Below, piece after piece: positions 1-10,000 of a stretch of DNA of 17,546 nucleotides. The notes beneath the pieces were generated by a model that saw only the letters and a list, made by a program, of their open reading frames with translations, did not search any database and was not told the DNA's origin. The DNA is from Parachlorella kessleri (Eukaryota > Chlorophyta > Trebouxiophyceae > Chlorellales > Chlorellaceae), in assembly GCA_001598975.1 (NCBI GenBank), contig BBXU01001290.1, positions 1 through 17,546 of the forward strand, read 5' to 3'. The position numbers and the translations under genes were made by a program. How positions within the stretch are numbered: position 1 is the stretch's first letter; every line of letters starts with the position of its first letter.

Positions 1-312
1 GGGGGCGGGTGCGTGAGACGCCTATTCCAGTACGGGCTGCTGCCGTGCGCAAAGCTTCGTTCAAGGTGCAAGAAGACAATGGTGCTCCTCTGTTTTCCTT
101 TGCTTTCGTCCAACAGTTTTGAGCACAGTGTAGCCCACCAAATCTCCACTACCCAAGCATCCAAGCTTGGCACAGCATCCGCAGTGACCAGGGGGCACCC
201 CATACCTCCAGCCAACTGCACGGCATACATGCTTGCGCCCCTCTTTCTGTCCCTTTCTCTTCCACAACAACAAGGGAAGCAGAAAATGATGAAAAGTGTA
301 CAGCAGCAGCAC
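1..312 (-). other. Intron at the left edge (topoisomerase gene)
   Basis: Exon 2 appears to end at CTGCAG|GTGCTG (313). The open frame continues downstream but loses similarity to topoisomerase at once. I could not recognise the next expected segment (the VVF-EIT region) in 1-312, so this is taken as intron continuing out of the window. Confidence 0.5.
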
Positions 313-1063
313 CTGCAGCTCCTGCGTGAGGTGCCAAGAGATGGCCTCGCCCTCCCTGTCTGGGTCCGTCGCTAGGATCACCCGCTGCGCCCCCTTCACG
401 GCCGCAGCAATTGCTCGCAGGTGCTCCCCGGCGTTTTTGCCCTGCTGCCACTTCATGGCATAGTCATCCTCAGGGAGCACGGATCCTGGCCGCTGGATCA
501 AATCCCTCACGTGTCCATAACTAGCCAGCACCTGCAAGGAATGAGTGAGAGTGGCCCTCAACAACCTAATCCAGTCTTGCCTCAGGCTGCCACTTCCGAA
601 TGCCAAAGCTTCAGGGCCTCATTACCCTGTGTCAGGTCCCAGGCCCACTCTTGACAGTTGCTTTGGCTGCCCATGCCGATGCTTATGATTGTCTACAAGG
701 TAAGCTGCATGGCGGCCAGGATATGCTGATACTTAAGCACGCTTCCAAGGGGCATGGCCAAGCTTGACATGCCTTGTACTCGTCCCCAAGGAACTGCTGG
801 ATCTTCTTGGCCTTGGCAGGAGATTCCACGAGCAGCACCTTGGCGCCTGCTGTCCCTGCTGTCCCTGCCGCGCCCTTCCTTGCGGCTGCTGTGGACTTGG
901 CTCGTGCAGCTGTGCACAGGACTGGCACAGCGGTGCCGCCCCCATGAGGACTGCTGCTGCCGCTGCCGCCCCATCTGAGCTGGGCTGGCAGGAGAGCGCT
1001 GCGCCTGCTGGACAACTGGCACAACTGCCGGAGGTAGGCCGCCCTGAATGGCAGCACCTGCAT
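313..1063 (-). CDS. Bacterial-type DNA topoisomerase IA, N-terminal part, probably organelle-targeted (partial)
   Basis: Relaxes negatively supercoiled DNA by single-strand passage; in plants and algae the bacterial-type enzyme is usually targeted to chloroplast or mitochondrion. Exons by translation: 773-1063 (97 codons) and 313-531 (73 codons), joined in phase 0 by a GC-AG intron. The TOPRIM domain starts near residue 75 with VESPAKAKKI (catalytic Glu about E80). It continues through SYGHVRDL to ATDPDREGEAISWHL, where the acidic triad D153, D155, E157 is intact. The first ~70 residues are rich in Arg, Ser and Ala with few acids, as in a transit peptide. I chose the ATG at 1063 because MQVLPFRAAYLRQL looks like a transit peptide; an in-frame ATG at 1201 would add 46 residues. 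The catalytic tyrosine domain and C-terminus lie beyond the left edge. Confidence 0.88.
532..772 (-). other. GC-AG intron in the topoisomerase gene
   Basis: On the minus strand the donor reads AAG|GCATGT and the acceptor CCTTGCAG|GTGCTG. The flanking codons give EYK followed by VLASYGHVRDL, the expected continuous TOPRIM sequence. The nearest GT candidates (within GAGTACAAGG and GCATGTC) would break the frame. Length 241 bp. Confidence 0.8.
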
Positions 1064-1337
1064 CAAAGCAAGGCAGGGGCGGTGTCGTCTGCCTACTCTT
1101 GAGGCCGTGGGTTCTGTACAGCAGTGTGGGGGCACCGTCCGGCTTCGACAAAGCCCACCAAAGAATGCCTGTACGGGCGTCTCTTGGCCGCTTCCTGCCA
1201 CTCGTACATAGGCAACCCAAGCTGGTGCGACATTGGCTAACCTTGAAAAGGGCGAGGGGACGCAGGGCCGACTTGAAGGACGGCGCTCGAGGCCAAACTG
1301 CAGCGCGCATGTGAGGGGCGTGCCGCACCAGTGACTA

Positions 1338-1357
1338 CCAACTGGCTAGTCAGTTGG
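1338..1357. repeat. Perfect 7-bp inverted repeat with 6-nt loop
   Basis: CCAACTG at 1338-1344 and CAGTTGG at 1351-1357 are exact reverse complements separated by GCTAGT. It lies 275 bp upstream of the chosen topoisomerase ATG. It could be a binding site or a small hairpin, or chance. Confidence 0.4.
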
Positions 1358-1688
1358 CATACGAAAGGTTTAGAAGCACAGCGTTGGGCAAACATGGATG
1401 CACGCCACATGGCAAAGTCGTCATGTTTGTACTGGCACTTGCTTGGCACAGAGGAGAAGACAAGCAGGTTTATGTTATCCTTTCTGTAACAAGATTGCTT
1501 GGGGTGCTTGTTTGTGCCGATGCTCCTCGCCAAGTGACATAGCAGGCACAGCAGTCTCCCAAAAACTTTGGACTGCATGCATCTGGATGCCGGCATGAAG
1601 TCTGATGTAGTGAGCAGTTTATCTGGAGATAGCCGCTGCTGCTGGGTGTAGAGACTGCTTTCTTTCATTGTCCTCGACTCCAAGGGGG

Positions 1689-1693
1689 TTACA
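1689..1693 (-). promoter_or_regulatory. Candidate poly(A) signal TGTAA of the EF-hand gene
   Basis: TTACA on the plus strand gives TGTAA on the minus strand, 146 bp past the EF-hand stop codon. TGTAA is the usual chlorophyte polyadenylation signal, typically 10-20 nt before the cleavage site. A five-base motif is weak evidence alone. Confidence 0.4.
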
Positions 1694-1838
1694 AGCATGT
1701 CAGTCATCCACCAGTCACAACGCAGGACCAGTTAAACATAGGGAACGGCCAGGTTAGAAACCATGTCACACGCATCACGTGTCAGCAACCACCTCCTGTT
1801 CTGAGAGCGCCTGTTCTCAGATAGAGGTCTCCACGCTG

Positions 1839-3669
1839 TCACGGCTGTGCCCCGCCAGCCCACAGCGCATAGGTCTCAGAATCCAGCAGCTCCCTCATTA
1901 CCATGTGGTACCTTAGGAAGCCAGTGCCCTCAGGATCATACTGCAAGAAGGGTACACCACAGCACTGTGTCAGCCATATGACCCATTGGGCAGGAAGGCT
2001 GCAGGGCATTCGATGGACTCTTAGGTAGTGAGGGTACTGATCACTCCTTCTGTGGGGGGACTCTCATGAACTTGCCTTGAAGAAGATGGCAAGGAGGGAG
2101 TCATCATCCAGCTGCATGCCGAACGACTCGGTGCTCACCCTACAGAGGTGCAATCGGTCGAGGTTTGCTAGCCCCCTCCATCAACTTCAAAATGTCTTAC
2201 GCAGTAACTCTAACATGGGATCAGCGGAGTATTATGTGAAACATTCCGTGGAGCACGCTTGCAACTTGACACGTGGTGAGCATCACAAGCCAGTGTTGGT
2301 GATGCGCTTCCTTGTCTCTAACACAGTCACGCCCAGGTGTCCGGACGGATTTTCTGATACCTGAAGTCCTCTAGCCCCACAAGCCCGCTGCGTGTGGGAT
2401 CATAGACCTTGAAAAGCTGCGGGAGACAGACAAGCAAAAGTCGGATGAATTGTTTATAATAGGTACCGATCCGCAGACTGGGGCCCAGAAAGCACAAGAT
2501 TGTGCAAAGGCTTTTAACTGTGCATGCCACCAGCTTACCTTGCGGAGCTTGCAACCGTTGTCACCTCGGTTAGACAGCTTGCCTGCCAACCTCTCGCGCA
2601 TATGTGACATAATGTCCTGTAGGCGAGACCTGAGCAGCAACGGTGGTTTGAAGAAGTTGTTGATGAAGAGCTCTCAATGACACCTCAGTGCCAGTGACAT
2701 TGCACAGATCAGGAACCTGGGCTTGTAAAGGAAGCATGCCCACTGGCTTCTGCTCGTTGTACATCCAGTCTTAGCCAATCCACCCAGTGCACATTATAGA
2801 AACCCAATAGAGCTGGGGATCACCCTGCTGTCCAGCACAGTGCCGGCGTTGTACAGCCTGACTTACTCGCCCACACGGCCGAAGGCTGAGGTGTAGACCT
2901 CCCTCAGGTCTTGCACATGCTGCAGGGCCGCGTTGCGCAGTGGCGAGCGAATTTTGCTGCTGGAGTCAAAGGGCGCAGCATACTGGGCTGAGTAGGAGGT
3001 CACAAAGTTGGGGATACGCTCGTCTCCCAGTCTCAGGCATGAGGCGGGGGGCTTGGCTGGCTCTTGGGCGCCTGCAGGAGGACCCAAGGTCGTGCTTTGC
3101 AGCAAAACACATGACAAGTCATCGTGTTGTCTCTGCAGTGCCCGTATCTTCAGCTCCGAGGTCCGATGCAGTGTTTGCGAGGCAAGCAGCTTGCTGTAAG
3201 CAGCACCTACCAAGGGCACACCCCAACCCACCCCTGTCCCTCACCAGTCGACTGCAAGGATGGCCACAGATTTGGGGTCACTGCCTTGCCGGCTACCATC
3301 TCTGCCGCCTCGGCACCAGGATCCCTAGGCGAGGGCACTGGTGCCGCGCTGCGTGCTGCAAGGACGGTGCCTGCCTTGGGCTGTTTCGTCTCCAGCTGGC
3401 CCATCACAGGGGTGCGTCCAAAGACCTCGGCACCACCCACCAGGTGGCCGGTCTGGGTCCAAGGACAAGGTTCTAGTTAGCTTTAAGAGCAGAGAAGGTT
3501 GAAAGCGTGAGACGGTTAAGCACCCACAAACTCGCAAAGCCCCGGAGTACAGATGCAAGTCAATCGCAATTGACAGAGTTGCTGTCGCCCGCTGCCCGTT
3601 TGCTGCGGTGAGGCCAGGCATTTTACTTACGTAGCCCACTATGGGGTACTGGGCTCCCAGGTGGTACAT
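1839..3669 (-). CDS. EF-hand protein with ciliary MIP-like YTG motif, 299 aa
   Basis: Exons in order: 3631-3669, 3245-3452, 2867-3206, 2539-2629, 2361-2416, 2076-2139, 1839-1940 (900 nt, all phases closing). The start MYHLGAQYPIVGY joins TGHLVGGAEVFGRTPVMG. This resembles the short GYTGh-pG...FG-T motif of axonemal microtubule inner proteins and other flagella-associated proteins. Residues ~83-195 end in a conserved-looking block (FVTSYSAQY, DLREVYTSAFGRVGE). The C-terminus holds an EF-hand-like loop at D232-D243 (DPTRSGLVGLED, with acceptable ligand positions). A second, degenerate loop starts at D268 (DPEGTGFLRYHM), with Met instead of Glu at position 12, so calcium binding there is doubtful. 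The intron before the last exon has a GC donor. Family assignment as ciliary is inference; the EF-hand fold and gene structure are firmer. An upstream non-coding exon is possible. Confidence 0.72.
1941..2075 (-). other. GC-AG intron in the EF-hand gene
   Basis: The donor reads TTCAAG|GCAAGT and the acceptor TTCTTGCAG|TATGAT on the minus strand. The splice joins LLAIFFK to YDPEGTGFL in phase 0, the expected spacing between two EF-hand motifs. AAG|GCAAGT is the textbook GC donor. Length 135 bp. Confidence 0.8.
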
Positions 3670-4750
3670 CTCACTTGGAGTGTCTTGTCTGGTTACTTAC
3701 AGAAGAAGCGGTGGGAATAAAAAGTGAAGATGGAGCGAGTAAAATGAGGGGTTGGCTTATTACGTAGTTGCTATGGGTTGTTACTAACCTAGGCGCGGGC
3801 GCCACTTAGGCAGCAGATGCAGATAGAATGTTGGACAGTAAGGGGCCCTCGCTGTGATTGGGAGGCGCCGGCATCCCGGCATGGGGGAAGGGGAAGAAAA
3901 CTTTCAGCTAGCACCAGGGCTACAATATCATCAAACTTAGGGACAAAAGAAGACCTCAAGTGGCCAGGGAGCCAGGGAGTGTCAGTTGAAAAACTCTTGA
4001 AGTTGGTGAAGCCCTCACCGTGTGGGGCAAGCACGGGTGAAGGCTGGCAGTTTGTTGGTGTCCAGGCACTGCGATTCAAAATCAGAGGTAGCAGAGGTTG
4101 CTGCAGCAGTAGGTGTTACACTTGCAGCAGCGCCAGCATGTACTTGGGAGGTTGAAGGCTAGCAGACAGGCACGGGTGGAAGGCAGTGTCATTATATACC
4201 CGCATAGGCAGCAAACGTGGGCTCCACTAGTGCCACTTCACATAATGAAACTTTCCAACCCTGGCCAAGGTGGGTGCTGCTGCTGAGGTATCTAACCAGG
4301 GCAAAGGCTGGGGCCAGCCGGCGAAGCTTTACTTGGCAGATCAGCAGTACTGGGTCCTTCTAGCAGGTTATGCAAGAACGGACAATGTCAAAACTCTAGC
4401 CCGACCCAAAGCACAAAAGGGAAGTACCAGGTTATGAAAACAACAGACGGTGTCAAGACACTGGCAGGGCGGAAGTGCAAAAGGCATACAAAAAGCCAGT
4501 GGACCACCTCATAAAGATTACCAAAGTCTGAACCATAACACGCCACGTGCCGGGGTTCCAGCGCAGAAAGGAGACTTGGACAGCAGCAGCAAGGGCGCTA
4601 AGCCATTCCAGTCAGGCTAGACCCATGTATGTATCACTGCGCTGCAAACCCTCGCAGCCTCCAACTAGGGCAGCAGGCTAGGTCCTCTGAGATCTATCTA
4701 GGGCGTGGCCATGGGCCTTCTAAGATAATCCGAGCCCATGCTGAGGGGGG
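3670..4750. other. Intergenic / APRT 3' UTR region, no gene seen
   Basis: Open frames at 3817-4155 (plus) and 3789-4079 (minus) show no family resemblance, and I do not call them. A TTACA at 4116-4120 (TGTAA on the minus strand) could be the APRT poly(A) signal, implying a long 3' UTR of about 630 nt. The only structure seen is a degenerate tandem pair near 4362-4484. Confidence 0.45.
4362..4484. repeat. Degenerate tandem pair of ~59-bp units
   Basis: Unit 1 (4362-4420) and unit 2 (4426-4484) share CAGGTTATG near the start, a central TGTCAA and CAAAAGG at the end, in the same order and spacing. Overall identity by eye is modest, about two thirds to 70%. No coding role is apparent; it lies in the probable APRT 3' flank. 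Confidence 0.4.
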
Positions 4751-6385
4751 TCAGATGCCCTCCTTCTCTACCAGCACAAACAAGTCAAGCCCCAGCGGCG
4801 TCAGCTTCTGGCGGCCATGGAGCTCTGGGAGCTCGATCACGCAGGCAGCTTCCACCACCTCAGCGCCAGCCTTCTTAACAAGCTGGACGCCGGCGCCTGC
4901 ACCACGAGGGACACTAGTCGGGAGCTGTCTTGCTGCGTCCCCAAACTAGCCCCCTTTACAAGCTGTAAGAATTACTCCCGCAGCCTTCGGAGACAGTGCC
5001 TTCCACCACAAAGCTGCACCAGCCGAATAACAGATGGTGGTTGAGCGGCGCAGTGGAGGATTCTATGGAAGACTCGAGCAAAGGAGAGCGTAGGCATGCC
5101 TTGAATTCAGTCCTTACATGCGCTGGCATGAGGTGCACCTGCCTCTGCCTCTACAACAAGCACACGATGGGCAACTATGCCACCCAGCTGCAGCAGCCTC
5201 GCATGTATGAAATGGACACGCTCATAACCGAACAAGAACACGCTGCTGGTGGCATTAGCTGACTCCGTCCTTCCGAGAGATGCACTGGCCCAAGTTTCTA
5301 ACCAACAGGTACCTCGGGACCATGCGCTCAGCATAGCCCTCGCACGTGCCAGGTCAGCAGTGTCCCACCACCACATACAATACTGCCAGACACGAACTAT
5401 ACTGCGCCCTACTTACACAGGGTGCCACCGGTGGCAATAAGGTCATCCAGGAGCAGCACCCGCTGCCCCGGCTTGATAGCTCCCGTGTGCATCTCTATCC
5501 GGTCGGTGCTATACTCAGTGATGTAGTCCGCGCTCAACGTCTCTCCTGCAGACTCACACCAGGGTCAACCTTGCAGTCACGTCCAGTCGGTGCCCTCAGC
5601 TTCACATGTGTCGATAACGGCCATGAAAGCACAGTGTCAGACCGGTGGTGACCGTCTGCCCACTTGTACAGTTCCGCCTTTGCGGTTCCTGGGCACTGGC
5701 ATCTTGCAACACACCAACGATGGTACTCCGCTGTCCCTGCCCCACCTCTCACCTGGCAACTTGCCGGGCTTGCGCAGGGGCACAAACGCACACTTTAGCC
5801 GCAGAGCCAGTGGGGCTCCAAAGATGAGACCGCGGGCCTCAAAGCCTGCAGAGCCAGGTCAACATTTGGATGCTCAGCCGGAGCACCCTACGAGCGAAAA
5901 CAAACATTTCCCAGGGCGGAAAACTGCCATGAAGGGTGCAACTGCACTTGCTTATGGGCAATGCGGCATTCCCTACCTGCCACCACATCGATCTGCATGG
6001 AGTGGTAGTGCTCAGCAAAGATGTCGATGCAATGCTGGAAGGCTACGGGGTCTAGCAGGATGGTGGTCACGTCCTGAAACTGGATGCCTGCATATGGTGA
6101 AGTAAGTACAGTCCTATGAGAAGATGACCTGCACCTGCGCTTGGTCCCAACCATTACGTGGAGGACGAGATACAGCGCCAAGAAAGAACAGCTGAGTATT
6201 TTTTAACTGGGCGAAGAGCGTATTAAACGATAGCTTGTGACATCTGGCAGGGCGATAGTCATTCTCTATCGCTTGCTTCACTTTTGAGTTTTCAAGGGTG
6301 AATATGCCTTGCCTGGTTTGGGGAAGTCGGGTACCGTTCTGATGCTCTGAGAAATAATTTCTCTCCGTTTGTCCCCCACCGTCAT
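4751..6385 (-). CDS. APT: Adenine phosphoribosyltransferase (APRT), 183 aa, complete
   Basis: Converts adenine and PRPP to AMP and pyrophosphate, the main adenine salvage step; plant enzymes may also use cytokinin bases. Exons: 6313-6385, 5977-6087, 5753-5845, 5417-5545, 4751-4896, summing to 552 nt, the usual APRT size. Landmarks in order: [19 protein letters not shown] (1-40), [18 protein letters not shown] (~60-75), [12 protein letters not shown], then the PRPP-binding loop [14 protein letters not shown] (~120-135), and near the C-terminus [16 protein letters not shown]. No residue of the PRPP loop is missing. All introns are phase 1. The first has a GC donor (CCAG|GCAAGG). The ATG at 6385 follows a possible acceptor (GCGTGCAG) by only 6 nt, so a 5' UTR intron or an upstream targeting exon is possible. 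The short N-terminus suggests a cytosolic form. Confidence 0.95.
6088..6312 (-). other. GC-AG intron in the APRT gene
   Basis: The donor reads AAACCAG|GCAAGG and the acceptor TATGCAG|GCATCC on the minus strand. The join yields FPKPGIQFQDV, the near-invariant APRT sequence. No GT donor gives this junction. Length 225 bp. Confidence 0.87.
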
Positions 6386-7066
6386 CTTGCCCTGCACGCA
6401 GGTTGCAACTGAAGGGGGGTGGGTGCTGGGGTATACATCGCAGTCGTGCAATGCATGCAACAGCATGGCTGCAGGCGAGAGCGAGCAGTGCTGCGGTTCA
6501 AAGATATAGAAACAAGTCTTTCGTGCCTGAAATATCGTAACCAGCAACAACAAACGCAGAGTACTGCGCAATCACTTCACTCCTTGCCGCAGTGAGGCGG
6601 AAAGACGCCCAAAGTGGAAACCAGCACACTGCTCCGTATGAAGAGTTGGCTGCACGAGTAGGCGCAAAGGACGAGTCAAGCCATCATATGGAATCTGATA
6701 CTGGGTCCGAGGCCCCGCCACTGCAATGAAGGACTCCTTGGCCCGTTGAATGAATGAACTACACAAAAGCAAAAGGAATTTTGAGCTTGTTCGAAGCGTG
6801 TTTCACCAACGTCGCTTGTTTGGCCTTCCCTTGCTGGCAGTTGTTTGTCTTATGAGGGCTCTCTAGCACTGATCAACGGGCGTCGATCGCACAAGTGCGC
6901 GAAGTTTGTATTGTGCCGATAAATGTGCAGAAGTTGTCGGCCGAGGGGACTTCTTCAGTAAGCGCCCAGCTCACCCTTGCAGTCGCAGATTGGCAAGGTG
7001 GCAAGGGAAAGTAAGTGAGAGGAACGGTGCAAAAGCGAGAGAGCCGGGTGGGGAGTCCTGGCCACC
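6386..7066. promoter_or_regulatory. Divergent intergenic region between APRT and MPND-like genes
   Basis: 681 bp separate the APRT ATG (minus) from the MPND-like ATG (plus), so both promoters and leaders should lie here, possibly shared. No clear TATA box at a sensible distance was recognised, and no conserved coding sequence was seen. The MPND-like start codon sits in GCCACCATGG, a full match to the Kozak consensus. Confidence 0.55.
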
Positions 7067-10000
7067 ATGGCAGAGCACGGCAACGACGGTGAGTGAGTGG
7101 GACGGAGAGCTCACAGCCCTCCTGCCTACTATCCGTTGATCTTCTCCACAGAGCTCGAGCCGTGAGAGAAGTTCCCACGGGCTGGCACAGTGTGCTGTAG
7201 CAGCACAGCATGTTGCGTGCAAGGGCACCGTCCTGCCTTTGTCTGCAGCGATACGCGCTGCAGAGGATGCTGAGCGAGCGCAGCACCAGATGGAGGTGGA
7301 CGGGCTGCACTTGGAGCCGCTGGGTGAAAAGCCAAACGTGCACGACCCTGCGCCAGCGCTGCTGCGGAACTCGAACACAGATGCCCATGCTGGGAACGGG
7401 AGTGACACAGAAGATGAGGAGCCCAGCCCATCACTGCGGGTGTGTGGTTGGCAGGAGCCTTGTTACTGAGGAGTGTTTCTGCCTGACCTAGCAGTGTTAT
7501 GGCGTCTGAGTAAACACCAAGTGCAGATTCGCTTCCGTGGGGACGCCTGCGGGATAAGCAAGGAACTGGTGATTCATGCTACCTCGTTATCTCTCACCAA
7601 GGCCACAAGATGGCGCTGGGGTCGTTGAGCTGGTCCTTGAAACTCGCTGTGGAACACTCACTAGTAAGCCCACCCGACTGCGGTTTGGGATGTGGATTCT
7701 CCCTGCCTTGCTTGGACTTTTGTAGGGGTGTCGTCTTACCCCTCATACCACATGCTGCAGGGCCCAGTGCCAGCTAGGTCCGGGCTGACAGGCGCCTCCG
7801 GTCAGCAGGACGGCTCCCGTAGCACAGCAGACGAGCCATGGCCCTCAGCCACAGCAGGCACAGCAGCAGCAGCAGCAGCAGCGGGCCCAGGTGGCAGGGC
7901 GGCAGCATCCGCAGCGCTACCACCTAGGGCCACAGCAGGCCCAGGGCCCAGCCGGCTAGGGCCAGGGCCGCCAGCAGCGGCGCCGTCCGCTTCTGCGCCC
8001 TCGCAGGCAGCCGCCACTACCAGCAAGGCGGGCACCACCGGCGGGAAGGCGGGGGGCCCAAGGAAGCCGGCGTCGCGCGGGGCGGGGGGCGTCACCCTGC
8101 GGCTGCTCATCCAGGAGGGCATCATCCACCCTGGCAAGGATGTGCTGTCAGTGGTGAGTGGTTCCACATGGGGCAACGCCTGTTGATGAGCCGATTGGGA
8201 GAAGTGAGACGTTAAGGTGCTGGGGGGTGGGATCTTTAGTTCTAGTTCTACTGCGATAGGGGGGTCCATGTGCTTGCTGGCTGTTGGCCAGCTTGTGGGG
8301 GGAGGGGCTACCTCCTGTCATCACCTCCTGGAGGTGACCCTTTGCATATGGACCTAGCCTGTAGATATACTAGTGACACACCTTCTCTGTCAAGGGTCCC
8401 CTTATTACCGGAGCCGCCACCCTGACCAGCCTCTAAGCGTTGTCTCCTTCCCTCCAGGGCTTGTTGGGGCCAGGTGTCACTGGCCAGCCTGGGCGGTGGG
8501 GAGGACGGCTTGCGGCAGTATAGACAGGCAGGCTGTGACTGGTAGCCTGACCTCTTCCTTTGCCTGCAGGACTACAAGGGCCAGACCCAGCTGGCTAGTC
8601 TGGGCATTGGCGAGGGCAGCATAGCAGAGTTGGGAGGCAGGCTGTGACTGGTAGTTGACCTCTTCCTTCCCTGCAGGACTACAAGGGCCAGACGCATCTG
8701 GCCAGCCTGAGCGAGGAGGGGCGCATCACGGCGGTGGTAGTCTATTTGTGACTAGTAGTTTGGCTCCTTCCTTTCCCTGCAGGACTACAAGGGCCAGACG
8801 CAGCTGGCGAGCCTGAGCGAGGAGGGGCGCGTCACAGCGGTGGTAGTCTATCTGTGACTAGTAGTTTGACTCCTTCCTTTCCCTGCAGGACTACAAGGGC
8901 CAGACCCAGCTGGCTAGCCTGAGCGAGGAGGGGCGCATCACAGCGGTGGTAGTCTATCTGTGACTAGTAGTTTGACTCCTTCCTTTCCCTGCAGGACTAC
9001 AAGGGACAGACCCAGCTGGCTAGCCTGAGCGAGGAGGGGCGCATCACTGCGGTGGTGGGTGGCAAGGAGCTGACCTTTGAGTCGCCCTCCAGCTTTTCCA
9101 TCTACATGAAGCGCTTGGTCAACCCGACGCGCAAGGCAGACGACGGGTGGAAGACAGTGCGCTACGGCGGCAAGTGAGTTTGCAGACTGCAGATACAGAT
9201 GTGCGGAGTGAGAGGGGAGGCGTCTGTCCTGCTCTGGGTGCCTGGGCGGGGCGCCACCGTCCTGCATGGTGCAACCGTCCTGCTCTGCTGCTGGTGTGGG
9301 GTGTGCGGGATGGGCCTGGTAGGTAGGGGACGTATAGGAAGGGGGAGACTGGTGGGAGGGGATGAGTAACGTTACTCAGGATGAGTAACGATAACGGCTT
9401 GGCCAGTGCTTGTGGTAGCCCATCACCACCCCTGCTATGGTGTCTGGGCCTGCATCGCCAGGAATGCAGCTGCCCGGTGAAGCAGGTTAGAGCTATGACA
9501 CCACGGTCCACTACAAATGGAGCGGGCGTGCCAGGAGATGCTGAGACATTGGTGAAGGAGGCTGCCCCGCTGTTGCCAAACCGTGTCTCCGTGCGCCCAA
9601 GCCAGGTCCGCGTGGCCAATTACCACGCGCAGAACCCTCACATTCTTACCTGCTAGGCCTCCTGCCGTGGCACGCCTCTGGGTTATCAGCTTTACTGGCC
9701 GCCACCCAGCTACCGTGTGGCTCTGCTTCCGCCAGGATTCTGGAGCACTACAAGCTGGAGCTGGTGCGGAAGCGTGTGGGCGGCGCCGCGCCCGCCACCA
9801 GCGAGCCCAGCGTGAAGCGGCAGAAGCTGGGGGCTGGGGGCGCCTCCGCGTCCAACCTCACCACACTCTCCGCCAAGGGTGGGTCTGTCTGGGGAGTGAG
9901 GGCGGGCCGGGGCACGTAGCTTATGTGGCGCCATGCGAGGCTAATGAGTGGTGGAGCTTTTTGACTAGGGGTCACTGAGGCGGGCTGCGCACGGGTGATC

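Larger units (their letters stand above)
1064..1838. other. Intergenic: topoisomerase 5' region and EF-hand gene 3' region
   Basis: No conserved coding sequence was recognised on either strand; open frames here have no family resemblance and no good splice logic. It should hold the topoisomerase promoter or leader and the 3' UTR of the upstream EF-hand gene, both on the minus strand. If the topoisomerase start is 1201, the right-hand boundary of that leader shifts accordingly. Confidence 0.5.

Noticed and set aside
61..1328. Long overlapping open frames on both strands around the topoisomerase exons
   Set aside because: They are shadows in other frames of the real exons; they show no family signal and biased GC-rich composition.
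1354..1707. Small open frames between the topoisomerase and EF-hand genes
   Set aside because: No conserved motif, and stop codons surround short frames; more likely UTR and promoter sequence.
3789..4155. Opposing open frames of ~100 codons in the gap between the EF-hand and APRT genes
   Set aside because: No homology, no splice-site logic and no conserved motif; such lengths arise by chance in GC-rich DNA.
7500..7700. Possible extra MPND-like exon after a CAAGTGCAG acceptor near 7530
   Set aside because: The direct join of 7439 to 7761 keeps the frame, and the segment has no recognisable homology in a poorly conserved region.
8570..8994. RAMA-start copies as true in-frame cassette exons
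   Set aside because: Not called as exons: the only donor-like GT (GTAGTC) is weak and would leave 46-nt introns; read-through hits TGA in each copy. Kept as a testable alternative.
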